From Populus alba (lineage: Eukaryota; Streptophyta; Magnoliopsida; Malpighiales; Salicaceae), in contig NC_133296.1 in the NCBI RefSeq assembly GCF_005239225.2, positions 1,798,001 to 1,862,000 of the forward strand: 64,000 nucleotides of DNA. Direction: 5' to 3'. Below, one piece after another: positions 26,943-38,918 of the stretch (its first letter is position 1; each line of letters begins with the position of its first letter). The translations under genes were made by a program, and so were the position numbers. Below the pieces are notes generated by a model. The model worked only from the letters and a program-made list of their open reading frames with translations. It ran no database searches and was not told the DNA's origin.

Positions 26943-29160
26943 CCATGGAATTAAAATTTAGGGAAGTTTAAGAGAGTGGAACAAAAGTATCTTTGGATGG
27001 ATTACTATATGAATAGAGCTTTACAAAGTGATTATAGCTATGATTCTCCTGAAAAGATTTCCAAAGCCTTGAAAGTAGAGTTCGGGCAAATGCAGATTCA
27101 GCATTGTCAGTTGCGGACTGCAAATTGTTTCATTTTTTTGTTGAAATTTCCTTCTTTAACTCATCAAAAGACTGAGTTGGACAATTTCCCACTGCAAATT
27201 GTTGAGCATTGAAAGGGAAGAACTAGCTCTCTTTTGCATGTTCTGGAGAGCAAGTTTGATTGTCTAGTTCGGACTCCGGATTCTAAACTGCCTTCACAGC
27301 TAGAGGAACAAGATACATTTTTAAGTCAGCTTATTCATTTGAAGGAATGGTAAAATCTTGCCCTCTCATTGGCATTGCCTAATGTCTTCCTGCATAAGAA
27401 ATTTTGTCTGTGAACAGATTTTACTTGTCAGTGGAAAGTCCTGCAAAATTCAAAAAGAATATATTCTAGCATTATTAGGAACACGGCGCATTGCATTTGA
27501 TTTCTTTCTTGAATTTATTGATAATTTATTCCTGAAACTTACAATTTCAAGGTTTCTTTTAGGACTTACTGACGCAACAGTTTGAAAATTGATTGGATAT
27601 GTTGGCCTACATGGGCATTTTAAGGGGGCTGTGCTTCAAAACTACCCTCATTGACCAGGAGGCTTATACTCAAGCAAAGAGTAAATTGGTCCAAATATCA
27701 AGTGCCGATGGTTGCCTGATCCCAGGATGATCTGTATCTCGAGCACCTCCAAATTTTACTAAGTTTTTAGCTGTGTATCTGGAACAAAATCAAGGATTTG
27801 AACATTCAGATCAGCAAAGGATGTACAATGAAATATGCATATAATATCAATGCAATGGAAAGATGATTTTGATCACTAGTTCTTTATGCCCAACATAAGA
27901 ACGAGAATCGAAATCATTAATCGAGATACATACAGACCTCAGAAAACTAATCTAAACATTTCTTCAAGCTGCATTGCCATTTACAACTGTAAGTTTCTAT
28001 TATGTATCTCTTACCAAAGGACCCTAAAATGGACAATATTGAAGGTTAAGAATCACCTTCTAGGACTATAAGGCAACTCACAAGCAAGTCCATGTAGTGT
28101 ATTGGATTGGAGTCTAGGAAGCCATTGTTGCCATGAGGAATGGCTTTGGCACACTTGCAGTCTGCAACAGCAAGGGAATTTGGCTCTGCTTGGCCGGAAA
28201 GCAACCATCTCCAAGACTAACCGGAATAACACATCGCCCATGATGTGCTTTATATCATGAATAACATCTACTATTCCAGAAGTTTCCCAGCCAGTGAAAA
28301 TGATTAGCTTCACCTGGTTTGTCTCAGAAAGAGTTCACAAAAGATTTCAACTCAGGCTAGCCATATATTACCTTGAGTTTGTTCAGTTCAACAGGAAACA
28401 TTAGAGGATAGAGGAGGGCTAGAAAATTTTTGAATTTCATGTCCATATAAAAAGCTACGTATTGAATTAGGTTTATAAACAACTTCCTTGTAGTATAGAA
28501 GTTGTGTGTCTAAATTTCACTGTGACTAGATAAATAAGATAAAGCTCAAGAAGAAATCCAGATATGTCACACGGGATTTCTGACAAAAACAGTTGTGACT
28601 TCTTATTTGATCATTGGGTGGGATTTAAATTTTTGTTCACGACATTCTACGAGCTCAAACCAGCCCTCTTGTACCAACTGAAGTCAAGAAGACCTCAAAA
28701 TAGACTCTGGAGAAGTTGTTTTTTTAATTTTCTAATTATTTTACTTTTTTAGATTTTGTTTAACCAAGTTGTAGAGTTTGATTTGGTTTTTTCTATATTT
28801 AGAGTGGTTGGTTTCAGCCATCATATGAACAGCATACGTGTTATTTTTAACGTTAGACTTCATATTATTCCGATTTTATAAAACAAAGATTTTCTCTGCA
28901 GTCAAGATTTTATAAAATTTCCTATCCAGTAAGATTTTATGCTCCATATCTATCTTGATTAGAAATTCTTGCTTACAGGAGTAATTGTTTTTGGCGCATC
29001 ACAGTTCATAGAGGAGTAATCGTTGCTAGAATCCCAGGATGCAAACCCTGATTAAGAAGAATCAGCATTTTTACTACTTCAGCAGTACTCTTCTGCTCCT
29101 GCTTTCTTACCAGATACCATACATTTCGTCAGAAGTTCAATAGTTGCATCTAAGTAGATT
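26943..29160. other. Intergenic DNA, no gene assigned
   Basis: Short open frames at 26976-27212, 27358-27585 and 28053-28313 (minus) do not resolve into a known protein. The last has a vaguely RNase H-like reading when frames are mixed, too weak to call. Confidence 0.4.
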
Positions 29161-29384
29161 TGTTGCAGAATAATATAAATTATATCTAGAACCTTACTTA
29201 ACAGCTTAAGTTATTGGGTTGAAATGGTTCTTTGATATGGTATCAGAACCTTAATGATCAAGCGGTCACGAATTCGCATCTCACCATCCTCATTTGATAA
29301 AAATTAAACACAAAGTAATTTGAGTTTGTGCAAGTTTCAAGCCCAAAAGGCTTTCATTTAAGGGGTGTATTAGAGAATAATATA
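29161..29384 (+). mobile_element. TRIM-like miniature LTR retroelement, forward copy
   Basis: A short LTR of about 77 bp (29161-29237, TGTTGCAGAATAAT to TTTGATA) is followed at 29238-29249 by TGGTATCAGAAC, a near match to the initiator Met-tRNA primer site TGGTATCAGAGC of copia-type elements. A short non-coding interior ends in a purine-rich AAGGGGTG (29360-29367), and a second LTR start, ATTAGAGAATAATATA, runs to about 29384, where the copy is interrupted. No coding capacity. Confidence 0.7.
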
Positions 29385-29395
29385 TATTTTATTCC

Positions 29396-29510
29396 AGGAT
29401 CTCAACCCAATAGCTTAAACTATTAGGTAATATCCTCGGATATGATTTATATTATTCTCTAACACACATCCATAAGTGAAAGCCCTTTAAGCTTGAAACT
29501 TGCACAAACC
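29396..29510 (-). mobile_element. TRIM-like element, inverted partial copy
   Basis: Read on the minus strand, 29510 to 29464 matches the interior and purine tract of the forward copy (GTTTGTGCAAGTTTCAAGC). From 29463 to about 29396 it matches the LTR (TTAGAGAATAATATAAATCA to GGGTTGAGATCC). With 29324-29384 it forms an inverted repeat of about 60 bp with a loop of about 62 bases. Confidence 0.7.
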
Positions 29511-30391
29511 ATTTATATATAAACACTAGTTTATTAAGAATACACAAGAGAAGCACTTTGAATTATTGATTCATCATCAGAGATGGCTTAGAACCAAGAG
29601 TTTATTATCTAATGGATTTTTCCATTCTAATACTCTATCCGAAAGTTATCAGTATTTATCAAATTTGTTTCTATATAACGGAAGGCTATTAAATCAAATG
29701 ACATAGGCATTAATTATAAAAAAATGGTTTTTCTGGATGAAATGAAAATTGTAATATCATCGATGTTGCCAGGCCAAAATAAGAAGCCACCGGCCGTTTT
29801 CCTAGCCCAAAAAATTCCATAATTCATCTTGTAATGTTAAGAAGAAAGTAAAAACATGCAGGTTACCTTGTAGGAGGATCTGAAAACATGGTGGAACTCT
29901 GCCTGTAAGGCTTCCTGTTACGACACAAGTTGCTAATGGCAGCACTGCACTCCAACCCTCGATCACTTGGAAGAGTTAGCATTTTAGCAATTTGATTGAA
30001 AATCACTTCTCATGATACAAATGTGCTCAGCATTTTACCAGATTGGTAAAATGCCTTTAAAAACTAGATGGGTATTTTGAAAAAATTAGTTTTAATACTA
30101 GATTTTTTATTCTTAGAACATTAAATTAGAGAGGTTGACCTCTAATTTATTTTAAAAATAAATAAAGTTTATTTAAAATTCAATTCTTAATATGTAAGAA
30201 TATTACAAATATAGAATTTCATCAAAACATCATAATTAAATTCAATTAAAAGGATTCAAACATGCCGTAAGAGTATATATATATATAAAAAAAAAAAATC
30301 AATTCCCAGTGGGATTTTAAAGCTATTAAGAGTTCAATTGCGAGACTTTCTTTTTTTCCTTTTTTTTTTATCTTTTCAAAGTAGGTTTGTT
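29511..30391. other. Intergenic AT-rich DNA, nothing recognised
   Basis: No gene or defined repeat. Confidence 0.4.
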
Positions 30392-30600
30392 TTTATATTT
30401 CAAAAGTGTTTTTAAAAAAAATTAAAAGAAATTTATTTTTTTATTTGTTTTAAATTACTATTTTTTTTAGTGTTTTCATATCATTTTAATATGCTGATGT
30501 CAAAAATAATTTTTAAAAAATAAAAAATATATTATTTTAATGTATTTCTAAATAAAAAAATACTTTAAAAAACCAACCACAATCATACTCTAAATCATAT
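30392..30600 (+). repeat. Dispersed AT-rich repeat, family B copy 3
   Basis: Fullest copy of the family: CATTTTAATATGCTGATGT, then AAAAATAATTTTTAAAAAA, then ATTATTTTAATGTATTTC, ending ACCAACCACAATCATACTC. Confidence 0.65.
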
Positions 30601-30904
30601 TCTACTCTAGAACCAACACATATTAATAAAAGTTTTGGATTTATTCAAAGATAAATCAGCCATGTCTAAACAGAGCATTCATACAAAATTATTTTCCATA
30701 AGTTTTAATCTATTTTTATATAAATAAGAATTTGTAATCTACTTTCAAGGTATTGAAAAATAAGTTTTTCGAATCCTACATTCATTTCAGTTAAGATCGG
30801 ATCATACTAATGTTTCGGATAATTTATTTATAAAAATCTCAACAATTAAATTTATGAACATTGATAAAAAGAAGTAATTAAATTTGCAAATAGGATGATG
30901 TCTG

Positions 30905-31255
30905 GAGGTGAGCAAAAAACCCAATTAAATTTATAAAAAAAAAAAAAAAACTGTAAAAAAAATTGATTAAATCGATTAAAATTTTAAAAAAACTGATCAG
31001 TTTAGTTTCGGTTTTTGTAAACTTGAAACCGAAAAAAACCAAACCGAACCCAAATAAAAAAATATCGAGCTAAATTCAGCCAAAACCGAGCTAAACTGAA
31101 AAAACCGAGTCAAGCCAGTTTGAACCGGTTTTTATCCTAAAATACTAAACCAAAACCAGTCGGTTTGAACCAATTTTGATTTTGTTTCATTTTTTTTAAA
31201 TAAATTGATTTAATTATTTTTTTATAAAAATCAAATCAAATTAAAAATAATTATT
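30905..31255 (-). repeat. CGGTTT-rich dispersed repeat, family A copy 3
   Basis: Starts GGAGGTGAGCAAAAAACCC, contains many AAACCGA words (CCAAACCGAACCCAAAT), and ends CAAATTAAAAATAATTATTCC. Same order as the copy at 9182. Confidence 0.65.
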
Positions 31256-31807
31256 CCTAACAGGTTACAAAGTTCCAAGCCAAGATTTGTTAAAAAAATT
31301 CCTATAAAATTAATATCACTCTGTAAGAAAATATTTCTACAATATTGACCTCGTCTTGAAAACTAACATCAAAATTCATATTTTCACAATAAATATCATA
31401 GTAATTGAGATATCACAACATACCAATTGAAATGATATAAAATCCATGGTTAAAAATAAATAATAAATAAATAAATCATGCTTATCCTTATGCCTATGTA
31501 AACCTAGCAAAAACTCCAATTTCTTTTTAAAACAATCAAATTTCTTTTTTTCCTCAAAAAATATTTTTAATAAAACTATTGAAAATGAGATTCCCTAAGT
31601 CCTTGAAACTCGGAGCCAATTTTTGAACTCTCAACAACCCTACAACTCCCCCCAATTTCTCTCTCTAAAAAAAATCCCTTCTCTTCTATCTCTTTATATG
31701 CACCTCTTATCTCCTGATCACTTCTACTCTATCTCATTTCTCCACCATAAAAACCTAGCAAAACCCTAACCCTAAAATCTTTTCATTCTTTCACCACCAC
31801 CAAAAAA
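31256..31807 (+). promoter_or_regulatory. Upstream region of the PMD2-like gene
   Basis: AT-rich until about 31640, then TC-rich (TTTCTCTCTC, CTTCTCTTCTATCTC) with a TATATGC box-like word at 31694-31700. The TATA element and start site are inferred by position only. Confidence 0.4.
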
Positions 31808-33688
31808 ATGGCAAAAAAGAAAGCTACCCATCAAACCCAAGACCCCAAGCAAGAGAACCCAAAAGATCAAAATCGAAACTTAACCACCCAGAATCAACAG
31901 CCACCACCCTCCATGGAAAACCCTAATGAAAAGTTTCAATCTCTGAAGACTCTCAATGATTTGCTTGTCAAAGAAGCGAAAAAACGCCGAGAACAAGTTG
32001 AGTCTCTGGTGAAAGCTAAGGAGGCTTTGGAGACTGAGTTGGCTCTGTCTAGTAAAGAAAAGAGTAAGTTGGAGACTGAGTTGGGTAAAATCAGTGATGG
32101 GAAAGTGAGCTTGGAGATAGAAAAGGGGTTGTTTTGTGTTTTTATTGAGACACAGATGGCTGAAATGGGTGGTTTTGTAGATGGTTTGGTGAGAGAAAAG
32201 AAAGAGAAGGAAAATGAGATTGGGGTCTTGAAGAGTGAGGTTAAGGAGCTAACGATGAGTGTTGAGGCTGAGAGAGATAGATTGAGTCGGGTTTGTCTCG
32301 AGAGGGATATGTTGAAGAGTGATGTTGATAATTGGATGAAGGAGGCTGATGGTTTGAGAGATAGAGTGATTGAATTAGAGAAGAGGGAGAGGGAGAGCGA
32401 GGAAGAGATTGAGAAACTGAAGAAAGAATATGATTTGTTGGTTAAGGAAAAGAAGGATAGAGAGAAAGAAATCGAGGAGCTTAAAAGGTTGAGAGGTTCG
32501 GCTGAGAATAATTTGATGGAGAGAGTGGAAGAAATTGAGTATTTGAAGCGAGAGATTGAGGGGATTGTGAGGGAAAGGAATGAGATTGGTGTTGAAAAAA
32601 GTGAGCAGAAGTTGAAGATTATTGAGTTGGAGAGAGAAGCAGGGGAACTTAATGCGATTATATCAAATTTGCGAAAGGAGGAGGGAATTTTGCGCAAAAA
32701 AGTTATGAAATTGGAGGAGACTTTGGGGGAGGCGCTGGAGAAAAAGAATGCAATGGCAAGGGAAATTGATGGTTTGATGGAAGAGAAGAAGGAAAAGGAA
32801 AGAACTATTATGCGGTTAATGGAGGAAAATGATGCTGGCCAGAAATATAAGATCATGGCTGATGCTGAAATTGAGGATAAGAAAGGATTGGTTCAGAAAT
32901 TGCTGAGAGAGAAGAATGAGATTGAGGAAGTGAAAGTTATCAAGGAGGGTGAAATTGAGAAGCTGCATGAGGAGGTGGGTCATTTAAGGGATGATATTTT
33001 TTCGATGCAAGAATCCATCAAGGATCAGGAAGTTAAGTACAAAAAAGTAGCTTCTGAAACTAGTCATTACAAAGGTGCTCTTGAGCAAGTAAGGCTTGAG
33101 AGGGATAATGCTCAAAAGAGTTTGGATGGGGAGAAAAAGATTGGCATGAATTTGAGGTCTAAAGTTTTGGAGATGGAGAAGAGAGTTGAAGAAACTGTGA
33201 AGGATTGTGCAAAGATGAAAAGCGAGCATGAGAGTCTGTTCAAGCAGAAGAAGGAAATGGAAACCCAAGTTTCTTTGCTGGAGAAGGAAAAAGATTTGGT
33301 ACAAAAGCATCTCACAGAGGCAGAGGGGAAAATAATTGACTTGAGGAACAAAATGGAGCCAGCTGGCACTATTTCAGATAGAGCACTAACCATGTTGAAG
33401 AGCACTGTTGCATTGTTGTGTGAATCGAACAATGGAAAAGAAGAGATGACTGTTACTGAAAAGATGCTTGACAGTGAAATTGAACCATATGCGAGTGAGC
33501 TGGAAGTTATCAAGACTGCTTTTAGAAACAAGGAGACAATGGTGGAGGACATGAAGCAGCAAGTAGAATACCTGAGTGATTCTGTGGCAAAGGCAAAGAA
33601 GAAGAACAGCCTTCTGAGTGTAATGTCTTCGGCAACTACAGTTGTCGCTGCAGCAGTTTCTCTTGCATATGTTGCTAGAGTACGTTGA
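31808..33688 (+). CDS. PMD2: Tail-anchored coiled-coil protein, PMD1/PMD2-like organelle division factor
   Basis: Single-exon gene of 626 residues. Residues 1-40 are polar and proline/glutamine-rich. About 45-595 is one long, charged heptad-type coiled coil dominated by E, K and L. The final 25 residues form a hydrophobic segment (MSSATTVVAAAVSLAYVARVR) with a short basic tail, the pattern of a C-terminal tail anchor. The tail closely resembles that of Arabidopsis PMD1 and PMD2, which sit on the outer membranes of peroxisomes and mitochondria and promote their division independently of dynamin. Arabidopsis PMD proteins are about 320 residues, so this protein has about twice as much coiled coil. 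Start chosen at the first ATG, in a purine context AAAAAATGG. The identity rests on the tail and overall architecture; coiled-coil similarity alone would be weak evidence. Confidence 0.7.
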   Translation: MAKKKATHQTQDPKQENPKDQNRNLTTQNQQPPPSMENPNEKFQSLKTLNDLLVKEAKKRREQVESLVKAKEALETELALSSKEKSKLETELGKISDGKVSLEIEKGLFCVFIETQMAEMGGFVDGLVREKKEKENEIGVLKSEVKELTMSVEAERDRLSRVCLERDMLKSDVDNWMKEADGLRDRVIELEKRERESEEEIEKLKKEYDLLVKEKKDREKEIEELKRLRGSAENNLMERVEEIEYLKREIEGIVRERNEIGVEKSEQKLKIIELEREAGELNAIISNLRKEEGILRKKVMKLEETLGEALEKKNAMAREIDGLMEEKKEKERTIMRLMEENDAGQKYKIMADAEIEDKKGLVQKLLREKNEIEEVKVIKEGEIEKLHEEVGHLRDDIFSMQESIKDQEVKYKKVASETSHYKGALEQVRLERDNAQKSLDGEKKIGMNLRSKVLEMEKRVEETVKDCAKMKSEHESLFKQKKEMETQVSLLEKEKDLVQKHLTEAEGKIIDLRNKMEPAGTISDRALTMLKSTVALLCESNNGKEEMTVTEKMLDSEIEPYASELEVIKTAFRNKETMVEDMKQQVEYLSDSVAKAKKKNSLLSVMSSATTVVAAAVSLAYVARVR

Positions 33689-36600
33689 TGATCAATTTTC
33701 CCTTTCTAGGCATGTTGCTTTAGTCCTACAATTAAGTCATGCTTAATCAAGCTCTACCTTAGAGCAGAGTTATGCCATCTTGGTAATCTTAACTTTCGTT
33801 TTAGATGATGTCTGAAAACCTGACATTGCAACAACAGGTGGTTTTTTCAACAGCCTAGTGGCTACCATCTATATCTTGCTCATGTGCTTTGCATAATTTG
33901 TGGGAAATGTTCAACCACACTCTAGCACAATAAGCAGGGCATGTTTCGGGACGTTATTGTGCTCTCCTATAACTATAGTGGTTTAGTGAACTCTTTTGAT
34001 TGCTCTAGTTTGGTTGTCTTGAATAACTGGAGTATATTTCCTTCTTGCCATAACGGTTTCGTATGGCTCTTGGATAATTGGATTTCTTCCCAACCGGAAA
34101 GTACATGTGCCTGAATTAAAACCTTAGATCATTCTTGGACTGCTTATCAGGAGTTCCATTGTACCTCATTCTTTTTGGTTCATATTTCATGTTGGCATAA
34201 TATTCTATTATGAGAAATCCAGTGATTGTATTCAATGGAAACAAGATCCCTGGTTGTTCACATAGTTCTTTTCCAAAAAGAACCATAGGTAGGAGAGTGC
34301 AGCTAAGCTGTCATTTGCTCTGTTAGGACTGTTACTGTTATATTTTAGCCCCTTTTTCGTAGCATCAGTCTTTTGGAATTTATGTTGCTATTATAGAGGC
34401 ATGAAATTCTATTCCAATTCTTAGAATTGTCACTTTCTTCGTTCCTGAACAAAACTTCCCTCAAGACTCCAGACTGTTATTAGTTATTGTGGTGCCAATG
34501 CTACGCTGGTTATACAGCTCATCTGTAACATTATGCCCTAAGCAAAGCATGTTGGGGAACCAGGTAGTGAAAGATGCAGATTTGCGAAACTCCTCTTCCT
34601 TTCTTAAAAAAAAAAATCTTGTTATTCTGGTGATTATCTGTTGGATTTGGTGGGGGTCTGATCAGTGTTTTATGCTTTGCCAGCCACACTTCTAACCTTT
34701 TTTTCAGAAATTATGGCAACAACAAATCAGTGCCTTTCAGAAAAGAAAAAAATTGGGCCTTCTCAGTTGTGTTTTGGGTCTTTTGCTCCCTTCTGAGGCC
34801 GATAATGCTGAGTGACCTGTATCAGTAGTTGATCAAAAGGAATAAACCACAATCTAAACGGATTTGTAGCACAAATCATAGATGTCCTACTAGACTTCCC
34901 ACTCATAGCTCAAACCCCACTTGAATAAGCAGTGGCTTTGATTTTCTGCTAGAAAAATATCCCTTAAAAGGGGCTGAAACAATCGGCTTAATGACAGCTA
35001 AACACCTTAAACAAGCATTAACCATTTATATAAAACAAGCAAGATTTGCACACAATAAACTAATTTGTTTTTCCTTAGTGCCCATTGATATGAACAAGCT
35101 ATCAATGTGATTAACAATGAGTCTCCCGAGTCAATCAAAGTATCAAACAAGCCTCTCATGTCTTTGTCAAGAGCTAGCTGTTATTTAACCATTACACAAA
35201 CAAGGACTAATATTCCTTCTATTGGTGGTAAGTGGTTTTAATGTGGTCCCTTTAGACATGTCCAAATTCCAACCACCACTAAATGGGCTTATATCTTTCA
35301 AAACAAGCCAATTTTTGTATTTTCTCTGCCATTCAAGCCCTCAAATTATGCATCGACAACACGCCGTCGAGAAATGCCAAGAAAAGATCAAATCAATCTT
35401 TATCAACAGCAAAAATGGAGTACTTGGAATTCGCTTCCAATCATTTGTTGCAATACCCCCGCATCCTTTTGTAGGGATAGATATGAGGCCAGGTAACAGA
35501 ATTAGTGGACTAAAAGGCAGCACGCTTTGATGCCTCTTTCCACTCGCTTCCCAATTATCCAAAAACAATCTATACCTGTATGCTATGTTAGTGTTAAGTC
35601 TTATTTAGTATCAAAGACATATCCTGCTGCATTATTGTTGCCTGGTGAGAGCCTGACTTCGGGTCTAGAGCAGAGACAGCTACTCGTAAATGTCATTGTT
35701 ACACAAGCTGTCCTTTAGTGAAGTGCTTCAGGCACCTTTGTTTTTATCTATTTGTTCATTATAGCATCTTGTATAGCTTCATAATTCAAGGTTGGAAGTA
35801 CAATTAACTGTAGAAATAGCACTCCCTTGTAAAAAACTTTCCAGCTCAAACTACACATTATTCACATGTTGCCCACTTTGCTTTTGGTTAGAACTCCAGA
35901 AGAGTACCTACAAACACACCAGACAAGCCTGCAGAGTTTTGGATGACTTAATGACTTGATACCATATCTTTGCGTTATATTTACACAACTAACCATCACA
36001 GTGATCTGAGAGTGGTTTCAGCCTCGACCATGGTCAGTTTCAACAACACACCACAGCAAAACAATCGAGATTGATGATGCTCATTATCCAGATACTGTCC
36101 ATCTAGACAATCACATTTGGGTTAACTGTGCCTTGCAAAGTGTTCAAGAATTAAAACAGAAGGAGCTGCAGGTCTTCCACAAGCTTGAGTCATCTGTATA
36201 GGTACATTATCAAGGTAGATTTACATTAGAAGACATTAACAGAGCTTAAGTTATTTAGGGGCCCACAATTCCGAAACTGCTTTCAATCCTTAACATAAAA
36301 CCTTGTGATTCTCACAGCATAACAATATAAGACCTGGTCTTCGGTCCAAAATACAGTCACTCTGTAACAAGATACGATATGGAAGAAAGGATACGCTCCT
36401 CTGGCAGTTACCAGGCCTCAATTTTGGAGGTGTATACTTGCATGCTTGACATTATCAGATTCAGATAAAGGTTCATCAACAATGCTTTGACAAACTCTTA
36501 AATAAGGAATCTAAAGTAAACTTTAATAGGAAACTTTGATAATTTCTAAATTCGCAATAACAGTCATATTTACAGTTGCCAGTAGAATGTGAAGAAGAAG

Positions 36601-37210
36601 AAATCAAAGAGAACAATACATGACAAAAAGGAAAAGGCAAAATCGAGTGAGAAAGAAAAGATAAGCAAACACCTTTATATATACTAAATCATATCTATAA
36701 ACATACAGGATCACAGTACCATGGACTTTCTTCCTATCCATGTTCTAAAATTAGCCATATAACATTAGTGAGGTTTCGACCCATAGACCCAAATGGATCA
36801 GCCACCAAATATAAACTCAGTAGTTCTGTCTTCCTCTCCTTTGGGGCTGGAAGTCAGAAAGGGTAACCTTAAATGTGGTAGGTCTGCGAAACTGAGTGAG
36901 ACAGCCCCCCACTGCTACTAAAGCTTCAAAAAACTGCACCGCTCGAGTTCAGGAAAATGGATATATAACAGAACATATTCCGAACAAGCTAGATGCTGAA
37001 CCACCTTCTGCACCCAGTAACAGAATCCAGATGTTTCGGAAACTTGAAGAACCAGACCTTAAGAGTAGCAGAACGCAACAACGTATGATCAATAAAACAG
37101 AAAGTACTAACACTACACAATCATATAAACAGCAAACAACACGTAATTAGCCAAAGAGGAATCGTCAAGCTTCGGTCAAGTATGGCTTCCGGTTGGTATA
37201 GTTAACCCTA
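33689..37210. other. Convergent intergenic region between PMD2-like and GID1C
   Basis: Holds the 3' UTRs of the two convergent genes. Open frames at 34489-34695, 35222-35568 and 36896-37150 have no recognisable protein features. Nothing else seen. Confidence 0.45.
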
Positions 37211-38918
37211 CTAACAGTTAGGACTCACAAATTCACTTATCTCATTCATCACTGTATGGAAGTGATTGTTATTGGGTAACAAGTAGAACCCTATTGTTGC
37301 TTGCTCCAGATATAAAAGTTTCACATCTTGACCAGCCTTCTTGAGACCTTCAGCATATGCCAATTGCCAGTCCTGAACAAGGTCTAAACCAGCCACCACA
37401 ACAAGACTCTTGGGGAATTTCATTCCCTCAAGGCTTTTACCTTTTGGACCAAATGGATTACATGCTGGATGGTCCCTATCTTCTCCTTCAGGAAGAAATG
37501 CTCTCCAGTACCAATCTCGGTCCTGGACAGTAACAAAATATTTGCCATCTAATCGCTTCTCCGATTCTGTTCTCTCTTTCCCACCAAACATTGGGTTCAG
37601 CAGTATGTTGCCCAATACATCAATTCCTGATTCTACTGCTCTTGAAGCAACATGGTGAACAATGTTACCACCAGAGCTATCCCCAGCCAAGTATATATGA
37701 ACTTTAGAATCTTTCTTACTCTGGAGCCATGCCCTTGAATTAACCCACTTCAGAGCAGTCCATCCATCATCATAAGCACATGGGTATCGATTTTCAGGTG
37801 CACGCCTGTAATTCACAGACACCACCACAGCCTTGCAAAGGCCCACCAGGCGGCGACAGAGAGTATCATATATAGCACTGTTTGCAGAAGAGTGAGCAAA
37901 GCTTCCACCATGAAAGAAGATTATGACAGGGACAACATCCAAGTTGATAGGCTTCTCAAGGTCAACTATATTTGGTTGTGATTCTTGCGCATCAGCCTGT
38001 CGATAGATACGGCTAAGAAGACTAGTCCCACGGTCAATGATAACATCAAATGAGAAAACCCCATCAACTGCATTTGCATTGGCAGGAACTTTCCGGTCAA
38101 GGAACTCTGCCAAGTGGCGGTTGAAAGTCCCATCAGGACGACGAAGAAGATTATAAGCCAGCTTGAAATTTGATATGAGGACCCATGTATTCAGGGGTAC
38201 CACCATCTATTCAGAAAACAAAGGATCAAAATCTTCACTTTTTTCATTCCGAATAGTGAAATAGCAGGCCATAAACCATAAATGGTGATAATTTTTCACA
38301 AAATAAGTACTAGAATAACCAACAAGCAAGCAAGTAGAGACTGAAAAACACACCAACAAGCAACAGATTTATCCATAAACCAAATCATGTTCCCCGAACT
38401 AAATTGATCCAAGATTAATACGTCAAGTTCAGCATTTAAATAACCAAAACAGTACTTCCAGACCAGAAATCAGATATTCAACATGTAACAGAAACCTATC
38501 AACAAACTACCGTTATATGATCTCAGAATCCAATAAAACTTCAAAACAAAACATCCCAAAACCCTAATACTAATCAACTAGCTTCCTTCTTTCCACAAAA
38601 ACAAGAACATAAAACCCCAAAATATCAAACAATATGTAGCCTAAAGAATCTAAGATGCTTAAACATAAACCCCAAACTCATTTTCCTTCACCAACCGAAT
38701 CAAAATCTCAAAACCCCACCAAAAACATCTAAATTTCGCTCCGAATCCAGCTGATTTTCAACTTCAAACGACCAAAACACAAACACCACAAAAAACCCAT
38801 CGAAAGACACCAGCCTTGATCACCAAAAGAGTACAAAATGTAAAAGACAAAGGGAGGGATAAAAAAACAGAGAGAGTACCTTGCTTTCATTGAGATTGAC
38901 TTCATTACTTCCAGCCAT
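37211..38918 (-). CDS. GID1C: Gibberellin receptor GID1C
   Basis: Soluble nuclear/cytosolic receptor that binds bioactive gibberellin and then DELLA repressors, sending them to SCF-SLY1 for degradation. Two exons, 38880-38918 (MAGSNEVNLNESK) and 37211-38206, with a 673-bp phase-0 intron, give 344 residues, exactly the family length. It has the hormone-sensitive lipase fold: HGGSFAHSSA oxyanion motif near residue 112, GDSSGGN with Ser190/191, and the Asp in the VVVAGLDL region. The catalytic His of the esterase triad is replaced by Ile in ATIGFY, as expected for a receptor that does not hydrolyse. The N-terminal lid segment PLNTWVLISNFKLAYNLLRR, which closes over the hormone and contacts DELLA, is intact. 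Closer to GID1C than GID1B by the SRIYR...DADAQ region and the NNNHFHTVM end. Confidence 0.97.

Noticed and set aside
28053..28313. Minus-strand frame with a possible LINE RNase H-like ending
   Set aside because: The resemblance needs mixing two frames and lacks catalytic residues in order; no reverse transcriptase nearby.
31936..32856. 306-residue open frame on the minus strand inside the PMD2-like gene
   Set aside because: Composition is Ser/Phe/Leu-rich because it is the complement of GA-rich coiled-coil codons; no independent start or protein features.
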